Of a DNA stretch of 64,000 bases, positions 8,096 through 15,691 are shown in pieces (within the stretch, counting starts at the first letter, position 1; every line of letters begins with the position of its first letter). The stretch is from Algoriphagus faecimaris (GTDB taxonomy: Bacteria; Bacteroidota; Bacteroidia; Cytophagales; Cyclobacteriaceae). The position numbers and the translations under genes were made by a program. The notes beneath the pieces are model-generated. The model searched no databases. It had not been told where the DNA came from and saw only the letters and a program-made list of their open reading frames with translations. The DNA is taken from NCBI RefSeq assembly GCF_900101705.1, contig NZ_FNAC01000016.1, forward strand, positions 27,935 to 91,934, read 5' to 3'.

Positions 8096-8947
8096 TTAAA
8101 ATTCAACCTCCACTAATACAGGGAAATGGTCAGAAGGGTACTTTTTACCATAGTTGTCTGTCAGAATGCCATGCCTGATTACTTGAAGGCTGCCTTTGAC
8201 AAAGATATGGTCAATAATACCCTCCGGCTCTTTTTCCCAGTCAAAACCGGTAAAAGTTCCGACGGGCCCATAAGCAGGTACTTGGGAAATCAATCGGGCG
8301 TCTTTCCAGCCTTGAGCTCTGATGAGCGTAGTGTAAGCCGCATTGTCCGGTGTGACATTAAAGTCACCCAAAAGAATGACCGGAAGATTATTGATGTTGA
8401 TTTCTTCGATTTTTCGGATTAATAATTTACTACTTTCTTCGCGTGCTACTTGGCCTACGTGATCGTAGTGAATGTTGAAAACCATAAATTCGGTCTGATC
8501 TTTACTCAGGAATTTTCCCCAAGAACAAATCCGATTCAGTGCGGCATCCCATCCTTTACTTGGTTTTTCGGGAGTGGGAGAGAGCCAAAAGGTTCCTTGG
8601 TCTAGCAGAGTGTACATTTCCGAGTCGAACAAAATGGCCGTATATTCTCCTTTTTCTTTTCCATCATCTCTTCCTACACCTAGGTAGTCAAAGTTTAATG
8701 CATCACTAAGTTGTTCGATTTGATGCTTCAGTCCTTCCTGAGTTCCTACGATTCCGATTTGATGAAATCGAATCAGCGCTGCTATCTGAGGAGCCCGGTC
8801 TTTCCAAAGATTACCAATGTCTTGTGGATTGTCCCATCGGATATTGAAAGTGGCAAAATGATGGGCTCTTTGGGCAGAAGCATAGGTGATAGTTATGAGA
8901 GTGAGGAGGAGAGAAAGAAAGAGCTTTTGGAAGTTTTGGGCTTTCAT
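8096..8947 (-). CDS. Secreted endonuclease/exonuclease/phosphatase-fold hydrolase
   Basis: A 283-residue protein with a signal peptide ending near ASAQ (residues 1-26). The EEP superfamily motifs are in order: TFNIRWDNP near the mature N-terminus, GTQEG (metal-binding Glu), HYDHVG, LLGDFN and the C-terminal SDHFPV with the catalytic Asp-His. Bacteroidota proteins of this subgroup are usually annotated as secreted phosphodiesterases or nucleases. The precise substrate (DNA, phospholipid head group or sugar phosphate) cannot be told from sequence. It is convergent with pepP and divergent from the flavin reductase gene. Confidence 0.85.
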   Translation of the reverse strand: MKAQNFQKLFLSLLLTLITITYASAQRAHHFATFNIRWDNPQDIGNLWKDRAPQIAALIRFHQIGIVGTQEGLKHQIEQLSDALNFDYLGVGRDDGKEKGEYTAILFDSEMYTLLDQGTFWLSPTPEKPSKGWDAALNRICSWGKFLSKDQTEFMVFNIHYDHVGQVAREESSKLLIRKIEEININNLPVILLGDFNVTPDNAAYTTLIRAQGWKDARLISQVPAYGPVGTFTGFDWEKEPEGIIDHIFVKGSLQVIRHGILTDNYGKKYPSDHFPVLVEVEF

Positions 8948-9067
8948 GAGTGAACTTATTGACCTGTATTTGTTAAAGATTGAAAATAGACCTTTAATTT
9001 GGCCAAAAGAAATGGCTTTTCTTAGTTCTTTTGAGCCAAAAGCAAGATTTTACTTAAACTAGATTGA

Positions 9068-9961
9068 ATGAAAACAATTTATCCCAAAGACCTGCCTGTT
9101 CCAGAGTTTCATGCGCTATTACAGGGAAGTATTGCCCCTAGGCCAATAGCTTTTGCCAGCACCATAGACTTGGAAGGAAATATCAATTTAAGTCCTTTTA
9201 GCTTTTTTAATCTATTCAGCACCAATCCACCTATTTTGATTTTCTCCCCTTCTCGCAGGGTGAGAGACAATACGACCAAACATACTCTTGAAAATGTCAA
9301 AGAAGTTCCTGAAGTAGTAATCCATACTGTCCACTATGGGCTTGTCGAGCAGATGTCGCTTGCAAGTACAGAGTATGCCAAAGGAATCAATGAATTTGAA
9401 AAGGCGGGACTCACGCCAGTGAAATCTAGCCTAGTCAAGCCGCCTAGAGTCAAGGAAGCAAAAGTATCTTTCGAGTGTAAAGTCAATGAGGTGAAAGCAC
9501 TTGGAGAAAGTGGAGGATCAGGTAATCTGGTAATCTGTGAGGTCTTGTGTATGCACGTGGATGAGCAGATTTTGGATCAGCAGGGTGTCATTGACCCTAA
9601 TAAGTTGGATTTGGTGGCACGTTTAGGGGGGAATTGGTATTCAAGAACAAATGGTGATTCGCTTTTTGAAATTCCCAAACCCTTACGAACCTTGGGAATA
9701 GGAGTGGATCAGATCCCTGAAGCAATTAGAAACAGTGTGATTTTGACAGGCAATAATCTCGGTAGGTTGGGTAATGTAGAGCAGCTGCCTGATGAGGAAG
9801 CCGTCGAAAGCTTTGGGAAAACCGCAGCGGTAGAAGAAATGAGAGTGAGGTTTCAAAATGATCCCGCAAGTTGGTTAGATCACCTGCACCTCTGGGCCAA
9901 GGAAGAACTGGAAGAGGGAAATGTGGAAAAAGCTTGGTTGATTTTGTTGCAGCAAAGATAA
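9068..9961 (+). CDS. Flavin reductase-like FMN-binding split-barrel protein
   Basis: A 297-residue cytosolic protein. The first 200 residues match the flavin reductase/flavoredoxin fold: GSIAPRPIAFASTID near residue 16, NLSPFSFFNLFSTNPP, then VHTVHYGLVEQMS. These proteins bind FMN and reduce it or another acceptor using NAD(P)H. The C-terminal 90 residues are helical and acidic and not diagnostic. It is a single-gene unit ending in a strong terminator at 9968. The physiological partner is unknown. Confidence 0.85.
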   Translation: MKTIYPKDLPVPEFHALLQGSIAPRPIAFASTIDLEGNINLSPFSFFNLFSTNPPILIFSPSRRVRDNTTKHTLENVKEVPEVVIHTVHYGLVEQMSLASTEYAKGINEFEKAGLTPVKSSLVKPPRVKEAKVSFECKVNEVKALGESGGSGNLVICEVLCMHVDEQILDQQGVIDPNKLDLVARLGGNWYSRTNGDSLFEIPKPLRTLGIGVDQIPEAIRNSVILTGNNLGRLGNVEQLPDEEAVESFGKTAAVEEMRVRFQNDPASWLDHLHLWAKEELEEGNVEKAWLILLQQR

Positions 9962-9967
9962 AAAAAG

Positions 9968-9999
9968 AGGCCTTAGATTTGATTTAAGGCCTTTTTTTT
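9968..9999. terminator. Bidirectional intrinsic terminator between flavin reductase gene and sppA
   Basis: Perfect 8-bp arms AGGCCTTA (9968-9975) and TAAGGCCT (9985-9992) enclose a 9-nt loop. A T run follows on the plus strand and an A run precedes, so it can terminate both convergent genes. Confidence 0.85.
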
Positions 10000-10002
10000 G
10001 AA

Positions 10003-11769
10003 TTATTTAATTTGGATTTCTTGAGGCATTCTTGCCTGTATGCCTTGATACTTTTTGAGGGATTCTACTTTTCTTAGAATTTCATATTCCTCCCCAAATT
10101 GTGACTTGAGCAGTTTGACTTTTACATTATTACCAAAATCGCTCATGAAAGTTTCAAACCAAGGTTTCTGCTCAGGGTAATAGATGACACGGTAATCCTC
10201 ACCCGCATCAATTTTTTCGGCAGCAATTTCTATTGCTCTATCCAAACCGCCAATCTCATCCACCAGACCTCTCTCTTTAGCTTGATTTCCAGTCCAAACC
10301 CTACCTGAAGCAACTTCCTTGACAGCTTCAGGATCCATTTCTCTGCCTTCCGCCACTCGGGTGATGAAGGTCTCGTAGCCTTCCTCTATTTGGTTCTGAA
10401 TGATAGATCGCTCAACTTCAGCAAGCGGTCTAGAGGGGTTCATAAAATCAGAAAGTTCTCCAGTGGTCACCACATCTGTCGTGACTCCTAGTTTATCATT
10501 GATAAGCTCCTGGACATTAAACCAAAGGCCATAAATCCCGATCGACCCGGTGATGGTGTTGGGCTGGGCTAGAATAACATCAGCTGGAGCCGCAATGTAG
10601 TAGCCGCCTGAGGCTGCGACTTCTCCCATGGAGACGATAACGGGTTTTGCTTTTTTAGCTTCTACCATTTCTCTCCAGATCACTTCAGAGGCTAAGACAG
10701 AACCTCCAGGTGAATTTACCCTCAGAATGATCGCCTTGATGTCTTCATTTTTTCTTGCTTTGCGAATTTCTTTAGCAAATTTTTCTGAGCTAATTACTCC
10801 CTCTGCACTGCCACCTGTGATCTCACCTTCTGCAATGATAACAGCGATACGGTTTTTGGAGGTGAGATTCTTTGATTTGGCAAGAGAGCCCAGTTTGGTC
10901 GCATTGATGGTTGGGATTTCATCATCTTCCTCCAAGCCTAGCTTTTCCCGAAGAGCAGCATGGACTTGATCCTCATAGGCCAGTTTGTCCACCAATTGAT
11001 ATTCCAACGCATCCTCAGGATCCCTGACCAGCATTTGATTATTGATCAAAACGGTGCTGTCAAAAGAAATTCCTCTTGATTGGCTGACTGCTTGAAGCAT
11101 TTGCTGATTGATATCATCGAGGAAGAATTGGGTTTGAAGTCTGTTTTCAGGACTCATTTTGTCCAAAATGTACGGTTCAACGCCACTTTTAAATTCGCCT
11201 ACCCTAAAGATTTCAGGTTGGATCCCTACTTTTTCAAAAAAGCCTTTGAGGAATATTACTTCAGATGAAAGCCCGTTAAACTCAATGCCTCCTAATGAGT
11301 TCATGTAAATTTCATCTGCTACCGATGCCAAATAGTATCCTGCCTCGGAATAGGCCTCGTCGTAGGCCAGGATAAATTTCCCAGAGGATTTGAAGTCTTC
11401 TAAGACTTCCCGGAGTTCTAAAAGACTTGCCTGCCCAGCAAAGATTAAGCCTGTATTGAGGTAGATTCCTTTGATGTTTTCATTGGATTTTGCTTCTTTG
11501 ATTGCCTTTTTTAAATTGAGGAGACCTGCGGAGAAATCCTGACCAAAGGGATTGCCAAAAGCCCCAAAGTTAAAATCATCATCAGAGGTGCGCTCTACGA
11601 GAGTTCTACCATTAAGATCAAGGTGGAGTACCGTGTTTGATTCTAGTTTGACTTCTTTGTCTGTGGATGCGGCAATAATGCCGATTAAGCCGAAAAAGAG
11701 CAAAACACTCAAAATGCTAAATACAAAGAGTCCGACAATAACTGCCAAAACATTTCCTAAGAATTTCAT
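10003..11769 (-). CDS. sppA: Signal peptide peptidase SppA, 67-kDa type
   Basis: A 588-residue membrane serine protease (S49) that degrades cleaved signal peptides. One N-terminal transmembrane segment covers about residues 8-34. It has the duplicated two-domain form: the N-terminal half carries the general base Lys194 in RVGEFKSGVEP and the C-terminal half the nucleophile Ser387 in GEVAASGGYY, preceded by LRVNSPGGSV. This matches the Lys/Ser dyad split of E. coli SppA. It is divergent from folK with about 70 nt between the starts. Confidence 0.93.
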   Translation of the reverse strand: MKFLGNVLAVIVGLFVFSILSVLLFFGLIGIIAASTDKEVKLESNTVLHLDLNGRTLVERTSDDDFNFGAFGNPFGQDFSAGLLNLKKAIKEAKSNENIKGIYLNTGLIFAGQASLLELREVLEDFKSSGKFILAYDEAYSEAGYYLASVADEIYMNSLGGIEFNGLSSEVIFLKGFFEKVGIQPEIFRVGEFKSGVEPYILDKMSPENRLQTQFFLDDINQQMLQAVSQSRGISFDSTVLINNQMLVRDPEDALEYQLVDKLAYEDQVHAALREKLGLEEDDEIPTINATKLGSLAKSKNLTSKNRIAVIIAEGEITGGSAEGVISSEKFAKEIRKARKNEDIKAIILRVNSPGGSVLASEVIWREMVEAKKAKPVIVSMGEVAASGGYYIAAPADVILAQPNTITGSIGIYGLWFNVQELINDKLGVTTDVVTTGELSDFMNPSRPLAEVERSIIQNQIEEGYETFITRVAEGREMDPEAVKEVASGRVWTGNQAKERGLVDEIGGLDRAIEIAAEKIDAGEDYRVIYYPEQKPWFETFMSDFGNNVKVKLLKSQFGEEYEILRKVESLKKYQGIQARMPQEIQIK

Positions 11770-11837
11770 AATTGGATAAATTTGACTGCAAAATAGTTTA
11801 TTTCAAGGAATGAATAAAAAATTGTTTTCTATCAATA

Positions 11838-12326
11838 ATGTTTAAAAATGTGGTCATCATTTTGGGAGGCAATGAAGGAGACCGTCTAGGACTTCTTATC
11901 AAAGCTGTAGAGATGATTTCTGATCACGGAGAGGTAATTTGTGTTTCTTCCATCTATCAATCTGAATCTTGGGGAGGAGTGGCTGATCAGGATTTTTTGA
12001 ATCAACTATTGATTGTCAAAACCACATCGACTCCGATGGCTTTTTTAGCTCAAATGCAATCTATCGAATTGGCCTTGGGAAGGAAGCGGGATACGCACTG
12101 GGGAAATCGAACCATGGATATTGATATTCTCTATTGGGAGGAGGAAGTTATTCATCTTCCCGAGTTGAAAGTGCCTCATCCACTTTTGGATCAGCGAAGA
12201 TTTGTCTTGGAGCCTCTGGTGGAAATTTTGCCTGATTTTATCCATCCTCTCTTGAAGAAAGACCAACGATCCTTATTGTCAGCCTGTAAGGACTCTTCTT
12301 CCGTTTCAATTTTCTTGGCTAAGTAA
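11838..12326 (+). CDS. folK: 2-amino-4-hydroxy-6-hydroxymethyldihydropteridine pyrophosphokinase
   Basis: A 162-residue enzyme transferring pyrophosphate from ATP to 6-hydroxymethyl-dihydropterin in folate synthesis. Diagnostic features: LGGNEGDR at the N-terminus, SSIYQSESWG, the QSIELALGRKRD motif and the HPPK signature GNRTMDIDILYW with two metal-binding Asp, then the HPLLDQRRFVLEPL motif. The length is normal. It stands alone, divergent from sppA and convergent with fabD. No other folate gene lies nearby. Confidence 0.93.
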   Translation: MFKNVVIILGGNEGDRLGLLIKAVEMISDHGEVICVSSIYQSESWGGVADQDFLNQLLIVKTTSTPMAFLAQMQSIELALGRKRDTHWGNRTMDIDILYWEEEVIHLPELKVPHPLLDQRRFVLEPLVEILPDFIHPLLKKDQRSLLSACKDSSSVSIFLAK

Positions 12327-12329
12327 AAT

Positions 12330-12353
12330 AGGCTGTCCCTTTTGAGACAGCCT
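12330..12353. terminator. Hairpin between folK and fabD
   Basis: Arms AGGCTGTC (12330-12337) and GACAGCCT (12346-12353) pair perfectly around an 8-nt loop. On the minus strand it is followed by ATTTTACTT, so it is a reasonable fabD terminator. It has no T tract in the folK direction. Confidence 0.7.
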
Positions 12354-12364
12354 TGAAAGCATGA

Positions 12365-13240
12365 TTATAAGCCCGAGACGTTGGCCTCAGCATGGATTTT
12401 TTTGACAAGCCCTTGGAGTACTTTTCCGGGACCGCATTCCACGAATTCGAGTGCTCCGTCTTTCACCATATTCTGTACAGATTGAGTCCATTTGACAGGG
12501 GCTGTGAGTTGAGCAATGAGGTTAGCTTTGATTTCTGATACTTCCGTCACTGCGGTGGTACTGACATTCTGATAGACAGGGCAAATAGGTTTTGCAAAGG
12601 TGGTGTTTTCGATTGCTTTTTGAAGTTTTTCCCGAGCCGGCTCCATCAACGGTGAGTGAAAAGCTCCTCCTACAGGTAATGGGAGCGCGCGCTTGGCTCC
12701 TGCAGCTTTCATTTTTTCGCAGGCGATTTCTATTCCTTTATTGCTGCCTGATATCACCAATTGACCTGGGCAATTATAATTGGCAGGAACCACTATTTCT
12801 TCGGTGATTTGTTCACAGATTTCTTCCACCTTTTCATCTGCTAGGCCAAGGATAGCCGCCATGGTGGAGGGATTGATTTCGCAGGCTTCCTGCATGGCCA
12901 TGGCCCGCTGATAGACGAGACGCAATCCATCCTCAAAAGAAAGAACTCCATTGGCCACTAGTGCAGAAAACTCCCCTAAAGAATGGCCAGCTACCATGTC
13001 TGGCTTAAAGTCCGGAGTGGATTTTGCCAAAATCACAGAGTGCAAAAAGATTGCAGGCTGAGTTACCCTGGTTTGCTTGAGTTCTTCATCAGTTCCTTCA
13101 AACATGATATCCGTGATTCGGAATTCAAGGATTTCATTGGCTTTTTCAAATAGCTCCTTGGCTTTCGGATTGTATTCATAGAGTGATTTTCCCATTCCTG
13201 GGAATTGGGCTCCTTGGCCCGGAAAAACAAATGCCTTCAT
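12365..13240 (-). CDS. fabD: Malonyl-CoA:ACP transacylase
   Basis: A 291-residue cytosolic enzyme that loads malonyl groups onto acyl carrier protein for fatty acid synthesis. The N-terminal FPGQGAQFPGMGK motif is followed by the nucleophile Ser87 in the GHSLGEFSAL motif. The catalytic His lies in GGAFHSPLM at about residue 200 and the C-terminal ECGPGKVLQGLVKK motif is present. The length is typical. It is separate from other fab genes. A candidate promoter lies just upstream. Confidence 0.94.
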   Translation of the reverse strand: MKAFVFPGQGAQFPGMGKSLYEYNPKAKELFEKANEILEFRITDIMFEGTDEELKQTRVTQPAIFLHSVILAKSTPDFKPDMVAGHSLGEFSALVANGVLSFEDGLRLVYQRAMAMQEACEINPSTMAAILGLADEKVEEICEQITEEIVVPANYNCPGQLVISGSNKGIEIACEKMKAAGAKRALPLPVGGAFHSPLMEPAREKLQKAIENTTFAKPICPVYQNVSTTAVTEVSEIKANLIAQLTAPVKWTQSVQNMVKDGALEFVECGPGKVLQGLVKKIHAEANVSGL

Positions 13241-13262
13241 GAATTGATAGTTGATTTCAGGG

Positions 13263-13270
13263 CAAATATA
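13263..13270 (-). promoter_or_regulatory. Candidate -7 box for fabD
   Basis: On the minus strand the sequence reads TATATTTG, an exact match to TAnnTTTG, 23 nt before the fabD start. No TTG is found at the expected upstream distance, so the support is partial. Confidence 0.35.
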
Positions 13271-13308
13271 GAATTTTTCTGTTTGGCCTTCTGGAGGAGG
13301 GCTTCTGA

Positions 13309-14226
13309 TTAGAATTCCTCAAAGTGGTCTTTGAAAACTTTTTCCTTGTTTTCTGCAATCCATCGGATAAAGGCCTTTACTGCAGGGGGATGTTTTTTTT
13401 GTTTGAGCCAAATGAGTTTCCAGTCTGCCGTAAGTGGCAAGCCTTCAAGCTGAAGAAGCTTGATTCGTCCATCTTTTACTTCTTTACTCATGGAGAAATT
13501 AGATAATAAGGAAATACCAAGTCCAGCCATTACGGCCTGTTTCACGGCTTCATTGGTGGCTAATTCCATCTTACTTTGGATATGAATGTCCTTCTCTTTG
13601 AAAAACTTCTCCATCATTACCCGAGTGCCTGATCCTTTCTCTCTTAAGATGAAAGGGATTTTATCCCAAGCTCCACGTTCGATGAGGTCCTGATATTTGG
13701 CAGCGTTCTCAGGGGAAGAGGCTAGGTGCCAGTGATTTTCTGAAAGGACAATGTGTTCTAGATCAAGATCTTCTGGGGAAAGGGAGACCAAAGCCAAGTC
13801 TGTACTGTTTTCTTGCAAATGAGATAAGACCTTGTATCTATTAGAAACTTCCAGACTGAACTCTACATGAGGGTTTATTTTAAGGAAATCAGCGACTAGG
13901 TAGGGAATGATGTATTTACCGGTAGAAACAGCGGAAATCCTGATTTTTCCAGCCAGAAGTCCTTTGAGTTCAAGCATTCGCTGTTCGATTTGATCCATTT
14001 CAGCAAAGATTCTATCCGACATCTCCACTATCTCTTGACCAAATTCTGTGATATGAATTTTTTTGCCGATGATCTCAGTGAGAGGGACATCAAATTGGTC
14101 TTGGAGGTTTTTAAGCTGCATAGAAACAGCCGGCTGAGTCATGTTAAGCATTTTGGCAGCTTTGGTGATGCTGTCATGCTCGTTTATTGCCTGTAAAGCG
14201 CGGAGCTGAGTGAAAGAAATATTCAT
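13309..14226 (-). CDS. LysR family transcriptional regulator, likely controlling the adjacent permease
   Basis: A 305-residue regulator. A winged helix-turn-helix spans residues 1-62 (QLRALQAINEHDSITKAAKMLNMTQPAVSMQLKNL, recognition helix around TQPAVSMQ). A LysR substrate-binding domain follows at about 88-295, with ISAVSTGKYIIPYLV and the GLGISLLS motif. The protein resembles the CbbR/CysB-like branch. It is divergently transcribed from an SbtA-type permease with 86 nt between the starts, the classic arrangement for a LysR protein and its target. The effector is unknown. Confidence 0.88.
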   Translation of the reverse strand: MNISFTQLRALQAINEHDSITKAAKMLNMTQPAVSMQLKNLQDQFDVPLTEIIGKKIHITEFGQEIVEMSDRIFAEMDQIEQRMLELKGLLAGKIRISAVSTGKYIIPYLVADFLKINPHVEFSLEVSNRYKVLSHLQENSTDLALVSLSPEDLDLEHIVLSENHWHLASSPENAAKYQDLIERGAWDKIPFILREKGSGTRVMMEKFFKEKDIHIQSKMELATNEAVKQAVMAGLGISLLSNFSMSKEVKDGRIKLLQLEGLPLTADWKLIWLKQKKHPPAVKAFIRWIAENKEKVFKDHFEEF

Positions 14227-14312
14227 AAGTAAATCTAATCTTTAACCCATATACGATAAATAAAAATTATGTTTTTGTTTTTTTTAAAATTTTTATCTCA
14301 AATCTTTGCAGT

Positions 14313-15272
14313 ATGGATTTTCAAATACTGATAAACAATCTAACTAATCCCAGCTTATTGTTTTTTGTGTTGGGGATTTTGGCAGTGAGGTTCAAGAGTG
14401 ATTTGGAGATTCCGCCTACTTCGGCCAAATTTATTGCGCTGTATTTGATGCTTTCGATTGGATTTAAGGGAGGGCAGGAGCTTTCCCATAGCGAATTCGA
14501 AATGACCATTATTTGGGCCTTGATTTTTGGTATTTTTCTGTCTGCTGCAGTTCCTTTTTACACTTTCTTTCTTCTTAAGTCTCGATTGGGGACACCCAAT
14601 GCTGCAGCCATCTCTGCGGCGTATGGTTCTATTTCGGCAGTTACCTTTGTAGCGGCGGTTTCATTTTTAGATCTACAGGGAGTAAGCTTTGGTGGATACA
14701 TGGTAGCTGTCATGGCCCTGATGGAGGCACCGGCCATTATATCAGGAGTTATTCTTCTTAGAAAATATTCGGAAAACAAGAGCAATGGAGGAATGCGGAG
14801 TATAGTTACCCATGCTTTTACCAACGGTTCCGTGCTTTTGATTTTGGGCAGCCTGTTGATAGGGCTAATTGCTGATGAAAAGCAAGCGGAAGGTATTAAG
14901 CCATTTGTAACTGATATATTCAAAGGATTTTTGGCGGTGTTCCTGTTGGATATGGGGATCAGTAGTGGCAGAAAGTTAAAAAGCTTCTTTAAAAACGGCT
15001 ATTTCTCCACGGTCTTTGCGATTTTGGTGCCCTTGGTCAATGGCTGTGTAGTGGCCTTTGCGAGCTATTGGATTACTCCAGGAGATGGCGATCGTTTTAT
15101 ATTCTCGATTTTGGCCGCTAGTGCTTCTTATATAGCTGTACCGGCAGCTATGAAACTAGCTAATCCGGAGGCGGATGAAGGACTTTATATTCCTATGGCT
15201 TTGGCAATTACTTTTCCCTTTAATATTACTTTGGGCATGCCGATCTATTGGATGATTATACAGGCGTTTTAA
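14313..15272 (+). CDS. SbtA-type sodium-dependent bicarbonate permease
   Basis: A 319-residue integral inner-membrane protein with about ten hydrophobic segments. It matches the sodium-dependent bicarbonate transport permease family: the N-terminal NLTNPSLLFFVLGILAV, the motif GSISAVTFVAA, and the C-terminal half with LDMGISSGRK and ILAASASYIAVPAAMKLANPEA. In cyanobacteria SbtA imports bicarbonate with sodium. Whether this heterotroph's protein carries bicarbonate is inferred from family membership. The divergent LysR gene probably regulates it. Its stop overlaps the convergent DCC gene by 4 nt. Confidence 0.83.
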   Translation: MDFQILINNLTNPSLLFFVLGILAVRFKSDLEIPPTSAKFIALYLMLSIGFKGGQELSHSEFEMTIIWALIFGIFLSAAVPFYTFFLLKSRLGTPNAAAISAAYGSISAVTFVAAVSFLDLQGVSFGGYMVAVMALMEAPAIISGVILLRKYSENKSNGGMRSIVTHAFTNGSVLLILGSLLIGLIADEKQAEGIKPFVTDIFKGFLAVFLLDMGISSGRKLKSFFKNGYFSTVFAILVPLVNGCVVAFASYWITPGDGDRFIFSILAASASYIAVPAAMKLANPEADEGLYIPMALAITFPFNITLGMPIYWMIIQAF

Positions 15273-15691
15273 AGCTTGAAATTATTTTCTGATAAAAACT
15301 TTGCTTTCTCTTCAGCTGAGGGTAGACGACAGGTATTTTTTTTACCAAACCAGCGATAGCGATTTTTTCCGATCCAGTCATAGATTAAATCTCTAAGGCC
15401 TGCAGGCAGGAAAATCAAGGGGTAAAGAATCGGCCAAAGTCCTGAGAGATTTCTTGAGATTTTGAGTGCTGCAGTACTCTTGTAGTAAATACTACCACTT
15501 TCTAGCAATACGAGCGAATCGAGATAGCCCTCTTTTACTTGGTGATTTGAAAGAATTTTCTGACTGTATTCATCCTGCAATGCCCCTACTAGAAATCGGT
15601 TTTTATGGTCTCTTTTGATGATGAAATCAATAGAGGCATTGCAGAGATTACATACTCCATCAAAAAAGATGACGGATTTGTGTGAGTTCAT
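15269..15691 (-). CDS. DCC family thiol-disulfide oxidoreductase-like protein (YuxK-like)
   Basis: A 140-residue protein with the DxxCxxC signature of the DCC family as DGVCNLC at residues 11-17 (C14 and C17). It has a thioredoxin-like layout with no signal peptide; the STAALKI and PLIFLPAGLRDLIYDWIGKNR motifs typical of the family follow. Family members are proposed to be thiol-disulfide oxidoreductases, but the substrate is not known. It overlaps the upstream 928-residue surface protein gene by 4 nt on the same strand, so translation is likely coupled. Confidence 0.85.
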   Translation of the reverse strand: MNSHKSVIFFDGVCNLCNASIDFIIKRDHKNRFLVGALQDEYSQKILSNHQVKEGYLDSLVLLESGSIYYKSTAALKISRNLSGLWPILYPLIFLPAGLRDLIYDWIGKNRYRWFGKKNTCRLPSAEEKAKFLSENNFKL

